NCBI RefSeq assembly: GCF_016801865.2
Contig: NC_068937.1
Span: 125,708,398 to 125,772,397 of the forward strand
Length of the DNA stretch: 64,000 nucleotides
Direction: 5' to 3'
DNA from: Culex pipiens pallens
Lineage: Eukaryota > Arthropoda > Insecta > Diptera > Culicidae
The notes under the pieces were generated by a model. The model was not told the DNA's origin and searched no databases. It was given only the letters and a program-made list of their open reading frames with translations. The first letter of the stretch is position 1, and the number at the start of each line of letters is the position of its first letter. A program made the position numbers and the translations under genes. Shown one piece after another: positions 33,590 through 46,191 of this stretch.

Positions 33590-34480
33590 TAACTAAATTT
33601 AGTCAAATGTGGTTATACTTAGAAAGTTTTTGTTAAATTTAATTGAACTTAGAAAGATTTATTTAAATTTTGTTACTTTTGGTAGAATTTAGTAAAATTT
33701 AATGTTGTTTGGTAAAATTTAGTTAAATTATGTAAAATTAGGTAAAATTATTTTAAATTAGGTAAACTTATGTTAAATTAAGTTAAATTAAGTCAAATTA
33801 AGTTAAATTAAGTTAAATTAAGTTAAATTAATTTAAATTAATTTAAGTTAAGTTAAATTAAGTTAAATTAAGTTAAATTGAGTTAAATTAAGTTAAATTA
33901 AGTTAAATTAAGTTAAATTTAGTTAAATTAAGTTAAATTAAGTTAAATTAATTTAAATTAATTTAAATTAAGTTAAATTAAGTTAAATTAAGTTAAATTA
34001 AGTTAAATTAAGTCAAATTAAGTTAAATCAAGTTAAATTAAATTCAGTTAAATGAATTTTAATTAAAATAAATTAAATTTAATTAAGTTAATTTAAGTAA
34101 AATTTAGTTAAATTATGCTAAATATAGTTAAATAAGTTAAATAAAGTTAAATTATGCTAAATTAAGTTAAATAAGTTAAATAAATTAAATTAAGTTGAAT
34201 TAAGCAAAATTTAGTTGAAATTTAATAAAGTTAAATTTAGAAAAAATGCTAAAATTGGGTAAAATTTAGTTATATTTGGTTCAGTGAATTTAGTGAAATT
34301 TAGATATAATAATAATTATATATAGTTAAAATTAGCCAAACTACTAAACATTAGAAAAATATAAGTTTAAACTAGCTGAATTTAGTTAACTATAAATACG
34401 AGGTTCAATTAGCTCAATTTCATCTCATTTCGATAAATATTGTTAAATTTAGTTAAGATTAAATACTGTTGGGTTTAAGG
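33590..34480. repeat. A/T decamer array (AGTTAAATTA)n
   Basis: The core at about 33771-34050 is an almost pure tandem of AGTTAAATTA; the flanks (33590-33770 and 34050-34480) are diverged versions with TTAAATTTAG and AAATTTAGTT variants. The graded decay outward from a homogeneous centre is typical of tandem expansion. No coding potential. Confidence 0.93.
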
Positions 34481-35763
34481 TCAAATAAAGAAATTTTTAA
34501 AAATAAGTTAGGACGTTGCAAATATGTTTTGAAGTTTATGTCCCTCGGCTCTGACCAAAGTCAAGGGGGGGGGGAGCAAAAAATAAATAAAAATTGAAAT
34601 TACAAGCCAAGGTTGCAACATTTGGGTGAAAAAGGGTTTTAAAATGCATTTTACAGGTGTACAGTTGCTTTCCAATCATTAGTTTTGAAAATATCGAGGT
34701 ATTGACGGAATTTTTTTTCGCAAAAAAATTTTTTTTTTGTATTTCATGAAAATTTAAAATGTTTTCAAAGGAGTTCAAACATGCTAAATATGATTATTAA
34801 CGCGGGAAAATGCATTTTAACTGGTTTTCAGTTGATTAAACTTTAATTTTCATTAAAATTTTGAAGTTTTTCGAAACAATATTTTTTTTGCCCCCTGATT
34901 ATTCAGGCCAACTTTGAAAGGGGGGGGCTCATAAACTTTGAAAAATATTTGCAACGGCCTTACAAATTTTAGGATTTGCAAAAATCAGAAAAAAATAAAA
35001 ATTGAGAAAAAGGAAATTTGTTAACGTAAGTGAAACATAGTTCAAATATGGCAAAATAAGTTTAATTTAGTAAAACTTTGATAAATTTAAGTTAGTTTAA
35101 TTATGTTTAGTTTAAAAAAATATATAAATATTGAAATAACAAGCCATAGTTCAACATTTGCATGAAAAAAGTGTTTTAAAATGCATTTTACACTAGTTGA
35201 ATTTTTTTCAATCATTAGTTTTTTTTTAAATGTAAGATTTGACGTAAACTAAAAATGTTAGTGATAATAAACATCGAAAATTTTCAAAAAATCAAAAGAT
35301 TTTAAAATCAACCCAACCCATGGTGCGATTCTCAACGCAGGGGAATGCATTTTAAATTGATTTCAGCTAATTTTACTTAAATTTTCATTGAAATTTTGAA
35401 GTTTTTAGAAAAAAAAAAGTTTTGCCCCCCCCCTGATTTTTCGGGCCAGCTTTAAAGAAGGGGGGGGGGGGGTTGAAAAAAACTTTTTATAAAATTTGTA
35501 CCAGCCTTACTGCATTGAATAAAAATCAAATAGTTTTGATTTCATCACAAATGAAGAAAATCACACGAAAAAACTTATTCAAGAGCATTTTTTCACTAAA
35601 ATCGGAATTGGAATTCATTTCATTTTTTGAGTTGGTTAAAACTTCAAGGGGCTTGCTGAAATTAAGATTTTAATAAGTTATTTATTTTTGGACGAGGCTT
35701 GAACTGAAATTGTATTTTTTTTATTTATAAAATTGATAAACTAAGTTAACAGAATTCAACACC
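34481..35763 (+). repeat. Two tandem-oriented copies of the ATGCATTTTA/GCAACGGCC repeat
   Basis: 34590-34960 and 35120-35515 are diverged copies in the same orientation. Each runs: AAATTACAAGCC-like start, GCAACATTTG, AAAATGCATTTTA, TCATTAGTTTT, TTTTCAG(T/C)TGAT, a GGGGGG-rich block, then a TGCAACGGCC-like or TACCAGCC end. Related copies are at 15005-15300, 22400-22790, 26040-26430 and 38520-38750. Non-coding. Confidence 0.7.
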
Positions 35764-35765
35764 TA

Positions 35766-36135
35766 CACAGCAAAAAATCCGATGGTAAAATCGCATGCAA
35801 AAGCATGCACATCACCTTCGTCAAAATAAACACTTAATATTACACACTGCTTGTACAATTTTTGCAACACACAAAAAAAAAGTTGCAACCGACGGGATTC
35901 AAACCCAGCACCAACAGTAAGGACTGGCGCCTTAGCCCGATCGGCCATCAGACCGATGTAAAGCTGCATGGATAAACGCATATATGAGCTTGACATTTCG
36001 GTCAAGTAGGTTTCCCATACTGATTGGCTACATATTTCAGGATGTAAAATCACATAAAATTGCATAAAATAATGAAATATTTATTTTACACCCAGGTCTT
36101 TTACACGCAGCTGGATTACTACTTTTTTAGCTGTG
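35766..36135. mobile_element. 370-bp MITE carrying a tRNA-like block
   Basis: The ends are CACAGCAAAAAA at the left and the complement of CACAGCTAAAAAAG at the right, each bordered by TA (35764-35765 and 36136-36137). The interior repeats TGTAAAATCACATAAAATTG-type A/T blocks. It also contains the tRNA-like sequence at 35884-35954, so RNA polymerase III promoter blocks sit inside a DNA transposon. No transposase is encoded. Confidence 0.7.
35884..35954 (-). other. Degenerate tRNA-Leu/Ser-like block
   Basis: On the minus strand it reads TGATGGCCGATCGGGCTAAG, close to the D-arm and A box of class II tRNAs, then CCAGTCCTTACTGTTGG, then GGGTTTGAATCCC, a good B box and T-arm. The acceptor ends do not pair well, so it is not called as a working tRNA gene. 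Probably a tRNA-derived segment captured by the MITE. Confidence 0.6.
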
Positions 36136-36137
36136 TA

Positions 36138-37380
36138 CAATTCACCAGTTCAACCCCGGTAGCAGCAGTAAGCCTCCAAAAAGGCCAAACTGCCAAATCT
36201 CGGTCTCCGGCAGCAACAGGGTCGCCCCGATATTCCACGTGGCCCGCGTGCGCTTTTCACCTTGAACACCCCACGAACTCACACGTGAGCACGTGGACCG
36301 GTTTAGGTTCAAGCTTCGGCTGGGGCTGCAGTTTTCGGAGAGTTGCGACTGTAGTAAAAGGAAACAAATGAATGAATTAATGAGTGTAGATATTGCCCCT
36401 TCCTGCAAACGCCTGCTCCACCTTCAAAGTGGCACTGCGTCGGAAGAGTCGTGGTGTTGGTACGCGGCAACAGATTGCATAATTAGCAGTTACCGTTTTC
36501 GCAATTTAGCTCGTTTTTGGATCCACTCCAGGCGCTGGTGCTTCAGGTCCCCGTCATTAGCGACCGACCGGTATCGTCGAAAGGCAGATTTTGGCAAGAA
36601 GAGAGCCAAAGCAGGAGAAATGGGCGAATGTCAGTTTTAATTGCTAGGTGTCACTAGTTGGTGCCGAGCAATTGCAGCAATTTGGGCGCGCGTGCTTTAC
36701 AAATTAATTTGAATGAAGTGGGGGACGGTTCGTTTGAAATTGGGGACGAAGCAGCATCATTATTGGGACACTTTTGGATGTTGAATTTAGTGAGTGGTTT
36801 TTGGTGAAGTGGTGTAATAATTGCAATTAGTTATGAAATTAAAAGGTTTGTAGAATTGCACACCTTTCCACTGAAGTTTGTACTCAGCTTAAACTTCTTC
36901 AAGATGTTTTTTGCTCTAACCAAATCACGGAAACGATTTTAGCTACCGGCCATTTTAGCCGGAAACCCGTCACACAGGTAAAAACGCAGGCAATTCTCTG
37001 TCCACGGTCATCGCGCATTAGGTGCCCCCCACCTCTACCCTTGTCCATCACTCCACCTTCAAATAGCTTTAGGATAATGAATGGCTCCATTCAAGGAAGG
37101 TCCACGAAGAATTGCGCCACCGCCGCGGCGAAAAATATTGTCGATTCCGCCAAGCCAAGCAATTTGCATACGAAACTAATAACAATATATTTAGCTCCTC
37201 TATTCAACTCTAATAAACACATTCACTTTGGCAATGGGTACTAACTTGGGACTGTCCCCGAGGCTAAAATGTCCCATGTTGAGGCAGTTCAATTATTTTA
37301 AAAATGATTTTTTGAGAAAAAATTAACACGAAAAAAAAATCAAGAAAAAAAAATCAAGAAAAAAAACTGCTGCATCAAGG
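36138..37380. other. Unique GC-richer DNA, possible regulatory region
   Basis: Contains the E-box cluster at 36235-36294. Frames at 36060-36371, 36293-36640 plus and 36899-37090 minus show no domain. No paired splice signals were found around them. Confidence 0.35.
36235..36294. promoter_or_regulatory. Cluster of three CACGTG E-boxes
   Basis: Perfect CACGTG hexamers at 36235-36240, 36281-36286 and 36289-36294. The last two are separated by only 2 bp. CACGTG is bound by bHLH proteins such as Myc/Max and Clock/Cycle. Any target gene is unknown. Confidence 0.4.
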
Positions 37381-38751
37381 GTTAACCCCTAACCGTTAAA
37401 CAAGTATTTTTTTTTTCGCAAATCTCCCCTCGAAAGATGCGTCTCTGATCGTTGCCGGCACGACACTGCACACCGGCCAAATGGTCATAATTCCACGAAT
37501 GTGACGGGGCAAATTTTTTCGGTGAATGGGTTGCTGCACATCTGGGACCTGGCATTTTTAAGCTGCATATCTTAGATCGATGCCCCGTTAGATGCAATAG
37601 ATAGATGTGCGAAGGAATAAAATGAGGGGGAACATTTAGCGGAAAACAGTTATGTAACCGATTTGAGTGGTTTTTTTGTTGTTGTTGGCAAACTAAGGTG
37701 AAATATTGGTGCCCGTGCAATTATTTCCATTGTTTTGCTAATCTATATTTATAAAAAATTTCGACGGTTTTGTTCGAACGCGAATCAGTTGAACGCGGAA
37801 CGTCGGATCGAGGCGCTTTTTGTTGCGTTGGGTTTGTATAAGTCCAAGGAAGGTTCTTACGCCAAAAACTTACAACTTTGGCCACTCTGGAACCGATTCC
37901 GGAAAATCTGCAGATTGTATGGGAAAAGTTACGTAAAATCAAATTTTGATCACAGGAGGCTGAATAAGCAAAAAAGTAAAAAACGTCAACAAACGAAAAA
38001 AGGCAGAACGAAGTTTGTCGGGTAAGGCTTGTTTTGTTATAATTTTTAAATGTGGTGAATGATTAAACTCCAGATTTTCATTGCTATTCCACGAAGAAAA
38101 AAAATTATGGTAATTAATATTACATCTGGAAAAGGGTACATCTGTTATGTCAGAAAAATGTGTAATTTTACCACTTTTCTGTTGTAATGTCGCTTTTCCA
38201 GTCTAAATTGAGCTAAAATATTCAACCTTCCAAAATTACACCTTCCAAATTTACACAATTTTTTACTATGCAGTTTTCGTGAGTATATTTACAGATAATC
38301 TGTTAATTTAAGATTGTTTTGGCAGTGTTCCCAGATTTGTTGAATGTTTTCTTATTATTCATATTATTATATTGTTGGGAATACAGTTCATATTTTTAGT
38401 TTTTTTTATTCATAGTTTTGTTTTGTGTAATCAGAACAGTCAATTTAAAACTCAAAAACAATCCTCAAACATGTAGAAGCGGCTTTATGCAAAGTCTTAC
38501 TTTTTTATTGGAAGTTAAGGTGATGGTTTATCAGGGTCAATTTTTTCTAAATATGTAAGAAATTTGAGTGCAATCAGCTGAAAACAATTTAGAATGCAAT
38601 TTCCTCCGTTTTTAATCACTTTTAACATGTTAAATGTTTTCAATTTTTCGTGAATATTAAATGTATCGATGCAAAATGTTAAAAAAATCGTCAAAGCTCA
38701 GTTTTTTTTTAAATTAATGATTGCAAACGAACTGTACTACAGAGTAAAATG
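37381..38751. other. A/T-rich DNA with repeat fragments
   Basis: 37700-38030 includes the clause GGCCACTCTGGAACCGATTC and a 96-residue basic frame with no recognised domain. 38090-38310 is A/T-rich with TTACA-type repeats. 38520-38750 is a minus-strand copy of the ATGCATTTTA repeat that is interrupted at its end by the hAT-like MITE at 38752. Confidence 0.4.
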
Positions 38752-39293
38752 CTGGGTGCTGAAAAGACAGAATGCGTAACGTGATTTTCGAATGCTCCCA
38801 ACTGCTCCTCACTAATACAAGTGCACTACTGCTGTAAACATAAATAAAGTAGAAGGCTATGTTCAAGCTCAAGCGTGACTTTTTTTTGCTGCTGAAGTGA
38901 CTTGTTTTGAAACATTTTGGATCTGTAGATGTTAAAGTTTTTGCTGAAAAATTAAGTGCTTCGCGCATTTTTTGTTCGTACACTAAACGACGGGTGGCCA
39001 AAAGATCCTTTTTTATTTTCCACGTGACGAAAAATTGCGTAAGAAGTGGTTGGAATTTTGTGAACCAGAAGAACAACCGAATGGAATTTCCGAGATTATG
39101 TATCTTTGTATCTTAAGATTTGTTGACTTCGAATACCTCAAAAGTTCCAGTCATTTTTTTAATCCTGACAAAATAAATTATAGATTGATTACAATACTTG
39201 CCACTTCTTGGTGTCATTTTGCAAACAGTAAATTGGTTCCGCTTTGACAGTTCTAAATTGAGGCCATTTTGTGAACCACTATTCTGCACCCAG
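38752..39293 (-). mobile_element. hAT-like MITE, 542 bp
   Basis: Exact 8-bp duplication GTAAAATG at 38744-38751 and 39294-39301. The ends are CTGGGTGCTGAAAAGACAG and the complement of CTGGGTGCAGAATAGTGG. It is the inverted relative of 9332-9991. It lies inside an ATGCATTTTA-family repeat, and removing it restores GTAAAATGCATT, the clause seen in other family members. Confidence 0.9.
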
Positions 39294-39301
39294 GTAAAAT
39301 G

Positions 39302-41830
39302 CATTAAAAAAACCTTTTTTGGTTGAAATATTGAAATTCTGGTTTGAAATTTCAATTTTTATTTTTCGTGTGTACGACGCGTGCGGAAAATATCTTCTTT
39401 TTGCAACTTTTAACATAAACTACTTTCGCTGAGTGTCACTGTTTTTGAATCTAATCGTTTATTCTTAATATTTTGTTCAGTTTTCTATGCTTTAACTAAT
39501 GAGATGTTCTTGGAATAGTTCCATAAGAAGAAGTTCAACTTTTTTGTAAATTTTTCCACTATTTTAATTGTGAGCAGTTCTTTAATCAGTTTTAGGGTTA
39601 ATTAACAATGGCATTAAAAAAATATATGTGAATTTGATATGTTTTATTACAATAAATGTATTCTTTTATGCAATATTATGGAGATTTTTTTTAAACTTCA
39701 AAACATGAGCAATTCTATAATTTGTTTTTTTTTCTACATACGATCCAGACTCGATTATGCAAAGTTTCGATTACTCGAAGGTTTTTAAGAGACTTCCAAC
39801 AGTCGAATCACGATTTTGAAAATCATTATTTTTTTATTTCCTTACTATTTACATCAAATTCGAGTTTGAGGACCCCATTTTAATGAAATTTCAATATTGA
39901 TTGCCAGTTAAATTACCAAATAAGCAATCCTCCACAAAAACCGGAAATGGATTTAATTATAATCTTTCATTTGGTTCAAATTTTGTGGCCAATGACTGGA
40001 ATCATTTTATGACCAAAGAAGCCATTTGATTAAAAGAAATTTTCTGATCAATTTGATGTCTTCGGCAAAGTTGTAGGTTTTGATGAGAACTGCCGATTTT
40101 TGAATTAACTTTTTTTTTCACAATTACTCAATTTCCCAAAATTGGTATTTTTTTATGTTCGAGATTTTTTGATTTGTTTTAGGGGACCAAAACCCGCAAC
40201 TTTTGAGCCAAAGAGAAGTATGGTTATACATTTTGCTGCTGAGTTATTTTGTTTTGAAAAAAAGGAAAAGTAAAAAAATTAAAAAAAAAACTTGGAATTT
40301 CATACATAACATTTTGCTGACCTCATTTTCTTATTTAAATTTGGATGTGAAATCAAAAAGTACTTTACACATTTTGTGATAAGTAGCCAACAAAAGTTTG
40401 ATTTGCAGCTTGTACGACGCGTGCTGAAAATGTCTTCTTTTTGCAACTTGTTGCGTAAACTACTTGAGGAGCTAATCGATCATTGTAATTTAATTTAATT
40501 TAATTGTAATGTCAGTTTTTTTATTGTTTAACTTATGAAATGTTTTTGAAATAGTTTCATATGAAAAAAGCCCAGTTTTTTTTTTGAATTTCCTTATGGT
40601 TTATGATCTGAATGTACAAAAAAAAAAGATTTTTCTAAAATATAGAAATTTTAGTATTCTTTCTATTTCCATTTTTAATGTAAAAAATTGCAATCGAAAG
40701 GTACTTTATAAATTTGTTGATAAAGTGCACTGTTTTCAAGATACAGCCGCTTAAAGTTTAATTTCAACTGAAAAAATCCCGTTCATCGATTATTTTGAGT
40801 TGTGTCCTTGACAGTCCATTTTTGATTTGTATTTTTTGAAAAGTTTAGCAACTGATGGTAAATTTTTAATGTTAAAAATTGAAACGTTTGTAAAGTTTTA
40901 TGATCGAAAATTGTCAAAATTGGCTGATTTAGAAGAGAATAGCTCAAATGCACTTTCCCAATATTTCAATCCCGCAATTTTGGCGGCCATTTCGTATTTA
41001 AAAAAAATCTTAAGATTAGTTTAATGGTCATATTTAAGCTGGACAGTAAAAATAATGCAACGAAAAAAAAAACGTGATTCGATTATACGAAATGATTTTT
41101 CCATCGGCCGTGGTACGACAGAATTTGGATTATAAATTTATATTCTTTAAAACAAATGTTTTCTTTTTGATGATATTTTTTGTATTTTTTCCATGCATTT
41201 AATCAACTTTCAACTATAAGCAGTTCTTTAACTATGTTTATGAAAAATGGTTTAACCTTTTTTGTGATTTATTTTTTTTCTGCTGTTATTTTATTCAATA
41301 TTTTTTATTTTCAATGGTTCTTCTAAAAAAAAAATTCTCAAAATAAAAAAATCTTGTTGATAACAAAGTTATTCTTTATTTTTTTTCAATCTTTCCAGCA
41401 AATCTTATCTTTTTGTAAACATGGGCATTTCTTCGCATAGTTTCATTGGAAGTAGCCCAAATTAGAAATATTTTGGGATTTTTCATTGTTTAGTTCAAAC
41501 TCACTTTTTAAAATCTTTCAAAACGGCAAAACTGAGAGTGACTGTCAAACAAATTTTTTTTTCGCCAATAAAGAAGAGGGTTTGTCCTTCGTCCATATGC
41601 TACCAATTTATGCCTGATCTCAAGAAATGCTTAGTAAAGACAAATTGTCTATTTTGGATTTTTTTCAGAATTGTATATATGTTCTTGTTCACGAGCCCTT
41701 GCTGCAAAGTATAGAACAATCTATGTCTAAAGAACTTCTAAACTAGAAACAGAGATTTGAACACCACGTACTGATTTAGTCCCAAGAGTGGAAATAAGTA
41801 TTTATTTCTCACCAGCTGCGAAAACATTGC
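39302..41830. mobile_element. Degenerate pogo-like MITE with nested foldback-A-like fragment
   Basis: At 39741-39815 sequence close to TCCAGACTCGATTATGCAAA and CGATTACTCGAAGG marks an old pogo-like left end; 40970-41100 shows the matching interior (TGGCGGCCATTTCG) and CGATTATACGAA. Between them, 40009-40960 resembles foldback A (TCAATTTGATGTCTTCGGCA). GCACCGTTTTCAAG-type clauses are repeated. 39370-39450 and 40400-40480 also share a TGTACGACGCGTGC block. No gene seen. Confidence 0.6.
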
Positions 41831-43265
41831 CCTCCCGCTACTTTGCTGCTCTCATTACCCGTAGATAATCACACAATTGCGCGCTACCTGCGTTACCTCT
41901 GCGAGCGCGCCTTGCATCCATTACCACCTGAAGGGACAAACCTTGGCCGCCGGTAGCCGTGGAATTACGGGGAATAAAAACTTACGACCATCCTCGTAGA
42001 TTCCGCGCCCGCGATATAAGCCACAACGGAGAGAAGTTCAACTTAATAATAGATATATTGTAGATCGATCAAATTATAGCAGTGCAATCGCTGGGCAAGC
42101 ATTCGCCTCCTTCCATCGGAACTTGATGTCCAGGAGCAATGGTGCCACAACCTCCTCTCGCGGCGGCAAGTCCCGCAAACCGAGACAAATCTTCCCCATT
42201 AATGATGAAAGATGGTATCAACTTGTTCCATCAGCTGCTACCTGCTTCTTGCACCTGCTTTCTTGTCTACTGTTGACAGAAATTAGTCGCGAATACAGGG
42301 GGGAGTGTCCTGCCCCTGGGCACAGACCTGTTGCGCTGCCCGCCAACTTGGTTTGAACTCTTCATTAGGCGTTCGCAGCAGAAACCACAGAAGACAACCA
42401 AAAACCTAACAAAACAGTTTTACAATCCGCACACAACTGTCGTAAACTTCAAGTGTCACAATAAATAGCAAACAATTTTGCAGATAAAACTGGGCTCCAT
42501 ACACCTCTAATAAATTCCAACTTGAGCGGTGCAAGGTGAAACAGGTCAGCAGGTGCACACATCGTTGAGCTGTCAAAAGTTGGCGCTGACTTTTTGTCAC
42601 CGCTGGTCTCAGCACGTGCTCCCAGTATGGCGGCCATATTGTTTCTAGACCACAGCGCACAGAGCACGCGTCACCAATTAAGCTTGGTCATTCAATTGGA
42701 AAAAATGGGACAAGTTCGGTTCGGTTAGAACAGCCGCGAATCTTTTAAATCACTTTAAACGCTGGAGGACTTTTCGGACCAATTCGTTTCAATGGTTTCA
42801 ATTGATTGAGCTGACGTGTGCGGTTGACATTTGACGCGCAAGAGGGGGCGTTTCTCTGATCACAGACAAATAGATGTAAATCTTTGAAATTTTGATGAAC
42901 ACCGTCCGAATTTGTTGGTAGTGTGCGTGCATACAGTATCAAACAACTGTCAAACGCATGTAAATGAGCTGTGGTGAGTTCAAACTGCCGTGGTGAGTTT
43001 TTGACAATTCAAATTGACCGTTAATTTGTTGATTGATGTATTTCAAATGGCATTTTCGTCTCTGTGCCTGTGCTTATCTGGACTTATCTGGATATTTTTT
43101 TAAAAGGATTTGGAGTTTTAAAATCAATTTTTTTTTCTAATGTCAGTTTCATTTCTGAAGTTCTGAGTTCCAGAGGCTGACATTTAAGCCCCTGCTCCAG
43201 ATCACCCAAACCAGTTTGCAGCCGTTTTCATTCATGGATTGACTTAGCCAGCTCCATTCATAAAG
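41831..43265. other. Unique GC-richer DNA upstream of a candidate first exon
   Basis: Includes a consensus minus-strand donor (GTAAGT at 41981-41986) with the purine-rich phrase GCGGAATCTACGAGGATGGTC behind it, possibly an untranslated exon. The plus frame at 42123-42356 and the minus frames at 42406-42667 have no domain. This may be the promoter or 5' UTR of the plus-strand candidate gene starting at 43266. Confidence 0.35.
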
Positions 43266-43380
43266 ATGGCGATCGACGCAGAACAACGCGAACAGCTCTA
43301 TAATCACCGCAAGAGGCCCTTCTCGTCGTCGTCATCGACGACAGGTTATACTTATCGATCAGCGCTATCATTAGACCCCG
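43266..43380 (+). CDS. Candidate first coding exon (Ser-rich N-terminus)
   Basis: ATG in a favourable context (AAAGATGG), with an in-frame TAG seven codons upstream, so the start is well defined. It encodes 38 residues plus one base: MAIDAEQREQLYNHRKRPFS, a run of serines encoded by TCG/TCA, then TTGYTYRSALSLDP, and ends at a GTGCGT donor (43381-43386) in phase 1. A GTAATT site at 43446 is an alternative donor. No signal peptide; the segment is polar and probably disordered. The next candidate exon (46192-46310) opens with two bases that complete this codon. The frame continues open past the donor to 43601, so the splice is inferred. I do not recognise the protein. Confidence 0.4.
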
Positions 43381-43944
43381 GTGCGTACCTCCCCAAACTC
43401 GACCAACGGAACTCTCCCAGCAAAGCAAAACCCGAATGCCCGGTGGTAATTACGCCAACCCGCCATTTTCTTCGCCAGTTTTTTTTTTGCGCAAACATTT
43501 TCGCCATCTATCGGCACCGGAGCGGAATTAAATCGAGTCACGCCACGCGTAGAAAATTGATGAATTACCGCGACGACGACGACGACCGCAACTCTGGGTA
43601 GCAAAGAATTTGATGGATTCGCCGCCGGGTTCCGTTTGGAGAGAGCCATCGAAAAAAAAGACGCTGGGTTTCCGCCGAGTGGTGGCGCCACCGACCTGTG
43701 ACGGCGGACCACGTCACAAGATACATGTGAGACGAATGTTTAATTACGAAAAAAAAACTAGTTTTTCACTAGCTTTATCCGCCCCTTGGCGTAGATGCCA
43801 CCGGACGTCGTCGTCGGCGACGAAAGTATGATGAATTTTCGAGGCCTAACGGAGCAGCGCCATCTTTTGGAGAGTGGCGGTGAAAAGGTAGGCTAGGGCG
43901 ATTGAAGTAGGACTACGTTTTTGCAAAGTTTTGATACTTTTGGT
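43381..43944. other. Start of candidate intron
   Basis: GC-rich unique sequence after the candidate donor, with a (CGA)n tract near 43570-43584. The frame 43266-43601 reads through here but loses the codon-position signal after the donor. No additional exon was seen. Confidence 0.35.
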
Positions 43945-46110
43945 GCATTGGTAGCAGACTGGGGTGGAATCAGAATATTTGGTAGCAGTCCTGGAATCTC
44001 ACAACGACCGGTAGGATAAGTTTTGATTACTACAAAGCTGTTGGTAACCAACCAAAGCTCAATCATGTTTTGGTAGCAAACCATGTTGACTTCAAAAGTA
44101 TTGCTGACAGATTGGATTATGAAGATAGATGGCAAAAAAATATGACAGCTATGCTTAGCAGATGGTAGCTGATTAAAAAATGCATGCATGATCGCAAAGT
44201 GCATAAGTACATTGGTAGCTTATTAAAATGCCATGAGAATAGTTCCAGGCGTAACAATACCCCTACATAGGCGTTGGTAGCGATTAGTAGAAATCTTGCA
44301 AGGCCACAATAACTAATAGTCATAGTTTTTACGACTTAAACTTCAATTCTGCAAATGTGGATAAAAGACTGCTAAAAATGTATGATTTTTTGAAATGCCA
44401 GGATTCAAGTTGATAGTAGACCTTGAAAATCAAGGAGTAGTTGGTAGTAGCCTTGAATGCCAAAGAAAAAGTTTGAGATGCCCTTGACAATTACAAAATC
44501 ATTGGTAGCAGGTTGTTATGATTACATTGAGCGATCGGGATGCCTACATAAACATTGGTAGCAGTCCAATATTGATAAAAATATTTTTTTTCAAGAGTAT
44601 TTGCGGCATACCCAGATTGTGATTATCAAAATGTTGATAGCATCCCGTTGGTAGAAGATTACAAAATTTGGTAGCAACCTTGGAAATCTTCAAGGACCAG
44701 TAGTGATTGTTTTGGCTTCTGTACACAAAATAATAAACAAAATAAAATTATGTGTCGATTATTATCGTTAATTTTATTTGCCAAAGAAAGAATTTGTTAG
44801 TTCCTGGATAACCATAATACCATTAGAAGAAGATTGTCATCTCCAAATGGCTAATCGTAATCCTACGCAAAAATTGGTAGCAGGTCGAGAAAACTGAAAG
44901 CTATGGAACATGATTAAAATCATACAACGTTGGTAGCCACCCTGTAAGTCCACAAGGACATTTTTTTAGAGATTTCAAACTATTGGAAACTAAGTGCAAC
45001 TTATTTATGTATTGGTAGCACGTCGTGTTGATCGCTGGAGATTGACAATAGGTCAAATAGCTATATTGGTAGCAGACCTCACATTGATTGTGTTGTTTGC
45101 ATACATGTTCAACTCCAGAGTTTTTTTTTGAAAAGGTCCTATAAGCTATTGTCTTTCATATGTTTATAGGACCTAATCAAAAAAAAAGTCTAGAATTAAA
45201 CTTTGGTAGCAGATTGACGGCTATGGAATGATTATCATAGGAGTTGGTAGCATACTAAAATGCAAAAAAAAAGTTTGTCATACCCAATAAATGGCTGATC
45301 GTAATAATCGTAAAAATATGACCCTTTGCTAGCTAAGTCAAATGCAAGAGGAAGAGTTCCTGAGGTATTGGTAGCACATCCTGCTTGTCAGATTGATAGC
45401 TACAGAGAAAACCAAACTAATGTGTATAATGATAGAAACCAAGTTAACCAAAAGAACGTTGGTAGCAATCCTGGAACTCCAAAGGGACAAGTTTATGTCG
45501 GTTTCAAACAATTGGTAAATAAGTGCAATTTTTCTATGTATTGGTAGCCGGCCATCTCAACCGCTGAAGAAATCACATTCGTTTGGGATGGCTTATGCAT
45601 GCAAACAGCTCAATTGGTAGCAGACCTCATAAAATAAATTGAAGTTTTTAGCGGACTGGTACTCGTTGGTAGCTAAGTTTTGGTAGCAGACCATGTTGAT
45701 TGTATAACTTATCTGGATGGTCAAATAAACTTTGGTAGCAGATTAAAGGCTATTGAATGATTAGTATTTTTCAGAAAAAGTACACAAAAAGAGGTTGCAT
45801 GTCTCAGAAAACCACCTAAAAATTGGTAGCCATGTGTAACTCGACTTTGGAGAACTCAGAAGTGTTGATAGTGAACTGTATTGATTGCAGAACCTTTGGT
45901 GTGCTCGGAACGACATTTAAATTAAATATTATACCTCATCGACTTTCTGACCATTGGTAGCAGGACGATATTCGTTGGTAGCAGGTCCATAATTTTGGTA
46001 ACTTTCGATTCTACAACGGTTTTGCTAAACTTTCATTGCAAAACGTTCTAGAACCTGACCTTGATATCTAATATAGACGAAATATTCAAAGTTCGCGTTG
46101 GTAGCCGCCA
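43945..46110 (+). repeat. Dispersed TTGGTAGC motif region 1
   Basis: About 25 exact copies of TTGGTAGC, all on the plus strand, at irregular spacing of roughly 20-170 bp. Many extend to TTGGTAGCAGACC or TTGGTAGCAGTCC. The DNA between copies is only weakly similar, with recurring pieces such as GATTGA and AATGCCA. It looks like a very old, decayed tandem repeat of about 40-90 bp, or a repeated binding motif. It fills the candidate intron 43381-46191. Confidence 0.8.
45115..45193. mobile_element. Hairpin MITE, ~79 bp
   Basis: AGAGTTTTTTTTTGA with AGGTCCTATAA at the left pairs with TTATAGGACCT and TCAAAAAAAAAGTCT at the right around a ~20-base loop. It interrupts the TTGGTAGC region. Small foldback element. 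Confidence 0.7.
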
Positions 46111-46191
46111 CGTAGTCCCACGTCACCCCTAGATAACCACGCACGTACTCCCAAATTACCATCTTGCCATCTTGCAGTTTTTTTTTTTCAG

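Noticed and set aside
42123..42356. 77-residue plus frame
   Set aside because: Start context is poor, no domain, no splice sites; kept only as unique DNA.
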